Below are positions 14,532 through 15,001 of a stretch of DNA of 15,001 bases, one piece after another. The stretch lies in the NCBI GenBank assembly GCA_019420545.1, contig JAHZGZ010000109.1, forward strand, positions 1-15,001, in the 5' to 3' direction. The translations under genes and the position numbers were made by a program. The DNA is from Bacteroidales bacterium. Lineage in GTDB: Bacteria > Bacteroidota > Bacteroidia > Bacteroidales > Muribaculaceae. Every line of letters begins with the position of its first letter. The first letter of the stretch is position 1. The notes below the pieces were generated by a model that had not been told where the DNA came from, did not search any database, and saw only the letters and a program-made list of their open reading frames with translations.

Positions 14532-15001
14532 ATGATACGTTTTATCCTGTGTCTGATATTTGGCCTGACTGTCGGATGTCAGGGAACTCTACATGCGGCG
14601 TCTCCATTCGACTATTTTACCGGTGAGGAGGGGAGCCGAGCTTATATACGCCTGCCGCGCGACGCCGAAAAGGTGAAGGCGGTGCTTTATTGTCATCAGA
14701 ACATGACTGAGGAGGTGCTGTTCCGCAGCGACGTGTTCTGCCGCCGGATGGACAGTCTGGGCGTGGCCATGGCCTTCGTGCAGAGAGGGTCGCAGAACTG
14801 GAATACTGCCGACAGCTGTCAGCAGCGTTTCGAGCGGATCATGAAGGATTTCGCTGCCGGAACCGGGCATCCCGAGATAGCGGATGCTCCCATTATTCCG
14901 TTCGGGCATTCGGCGCAGGCCACTTTTCCCTGGAACTTCGCGGCATGGAATCCCGACCGCACGCTCTGCATAATCTCCTTCCATGGCGATGCCCCGCGTA
15001 C
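14532..15001 (+). CDS. Exported alpha/beta-hydrolase-like protein, N-terminal part (3' end outside window)
   Basis: An open frame starts at the ATG at 14532 and runs without a stop off the right edge, giving 156 residues. It begins with a hydrophobic signal (IRFILCLIFGLTVG); C16 in TVGC could be a lipoprotein cysteine, but the lipobox is imperfect, and cleavage after LHA near 22 is the alternative. AVLYCHQNMTEE (about 50-61) looks like the first core strand and oxyanion region of an alpha/beta hydrolase, and PFGHSAQATFPW has a GHS nucleophile elbow with candidate S127, followed by NFAAWNPDRTLCIIS. Related Bacteroidales proteins are, as far as I recall, annotated as hypothetical or esterase-like. 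The catalytic Asp/His lie outside the window. It is transcribed away from the HU/SPOR gene; no promoter was recognised. Esterase function is inference. Confidence 0.65.
   Translation, partial: MIRFILCLIFGLTVGCQGTLHAASPFDYFTGEEGSRAYIRLPRDAEKVKAVLYCHQNMTEEVLFRSDVFCRRMDSLGVAMAFVQRGSQNWNTADSCQQRFERIMKDFAAGTGHPEIADAPIIPFGHSAQATFPWNFAAWNPDRTLCIISFHGDAPR

Noticed and set aside
14589..14984. A minus-strand frame at the right edge
   Set aside because: The plus frame from 14532 has a signal peptide and a GHS nucleophile elbow; the minus frame has nothing recognisable.

Overview
The window looks like a chromosomal segment from a high-GC gut Bacteroidales bacterium, most likely Muribaculaceae or a close relative. 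This rests on the dense run of exported glycoside hydrolases, A/T-rich leaders without Shine-Dalgarno sequences, TAnnTTTG-type -7 promoter elements, an HU-domain/SPOR membrane protein typical of Bacteroidetes, and the DUF2520-KdsC-Maf gene set. The assignment comes from gene content only; there is no rRNA or other phylogenetic marker here.

Left part (1-10620, all on the + strand): a carbohydrate-degradation cluster. It holds the C-terminal end of an alpha-galactosidase-like hydrolase (2-475), a GH2 enzyme with the N-x-K motif of beta-glucuronidases (528-2333), a 990-residue fusion of a DUF4886/SGNH esterase-like domain with a BglX-type GH3 (2440-5412), a GH3 with an inserted PA14 domain (5597-8059), and a GH2 beta-galactosidase-type enzyme with DUF4982 and a C-terminal GH2 domain (8092-10620). 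All four complete enzymes carry signal peptides, so they probably act in the periplasm or outside the cell. Together they would remove beta-linked terminal sugars, probably a uronic acid, glucose and galactose, and perhaps acetyl groups, from a branched plant or dietary glycoside. No SusC/SusD pair or regulator is visible, so the substrate is unknown. -7-like elements before each GH3 gene suggest about three transcription units: the first two genes, the fusion gene, and GH3(PA14)+GH2.

Convergent junction (10604-10788): a chain of overlapping hairpins begins on the GH2 stop codon and is followed by an inverted pair of REP-like hairpins. A related REP-like pair lies at 5441-5526. Both carry GTAG next to a GACGCGG/CCGCGTC-type stem.

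Right part (10789-14412, - strand): a housekeeping group read in the order HU/SPOR protein, nitroreductase, DUF2520 Rossmann protein, KdsC-like phosphatase, Maf nucleotide pyrophosphatase. A good Bacteroidetes promoter (TTTG-N19-TAnnTTTG) lies directly on the likely GTG start of the HU/SPOR gene, which suggests a leaderless or nearly leaderless message. A divergent, exported alpha/beta-hydrolase-like gene (14532 onward) runs off the right edge.

No tRNA, rRNA, CRISPR array, insertion sequence or phage gene was recognised, and no gap longer than 300 bases lacks a gene. The least ordinary signals are the esterase-GH3 fusion, the two REP-like pairs (one with compensatory changes), and the promoter overlapping a start codon. 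I do not see clear evidence of a wholly new system.
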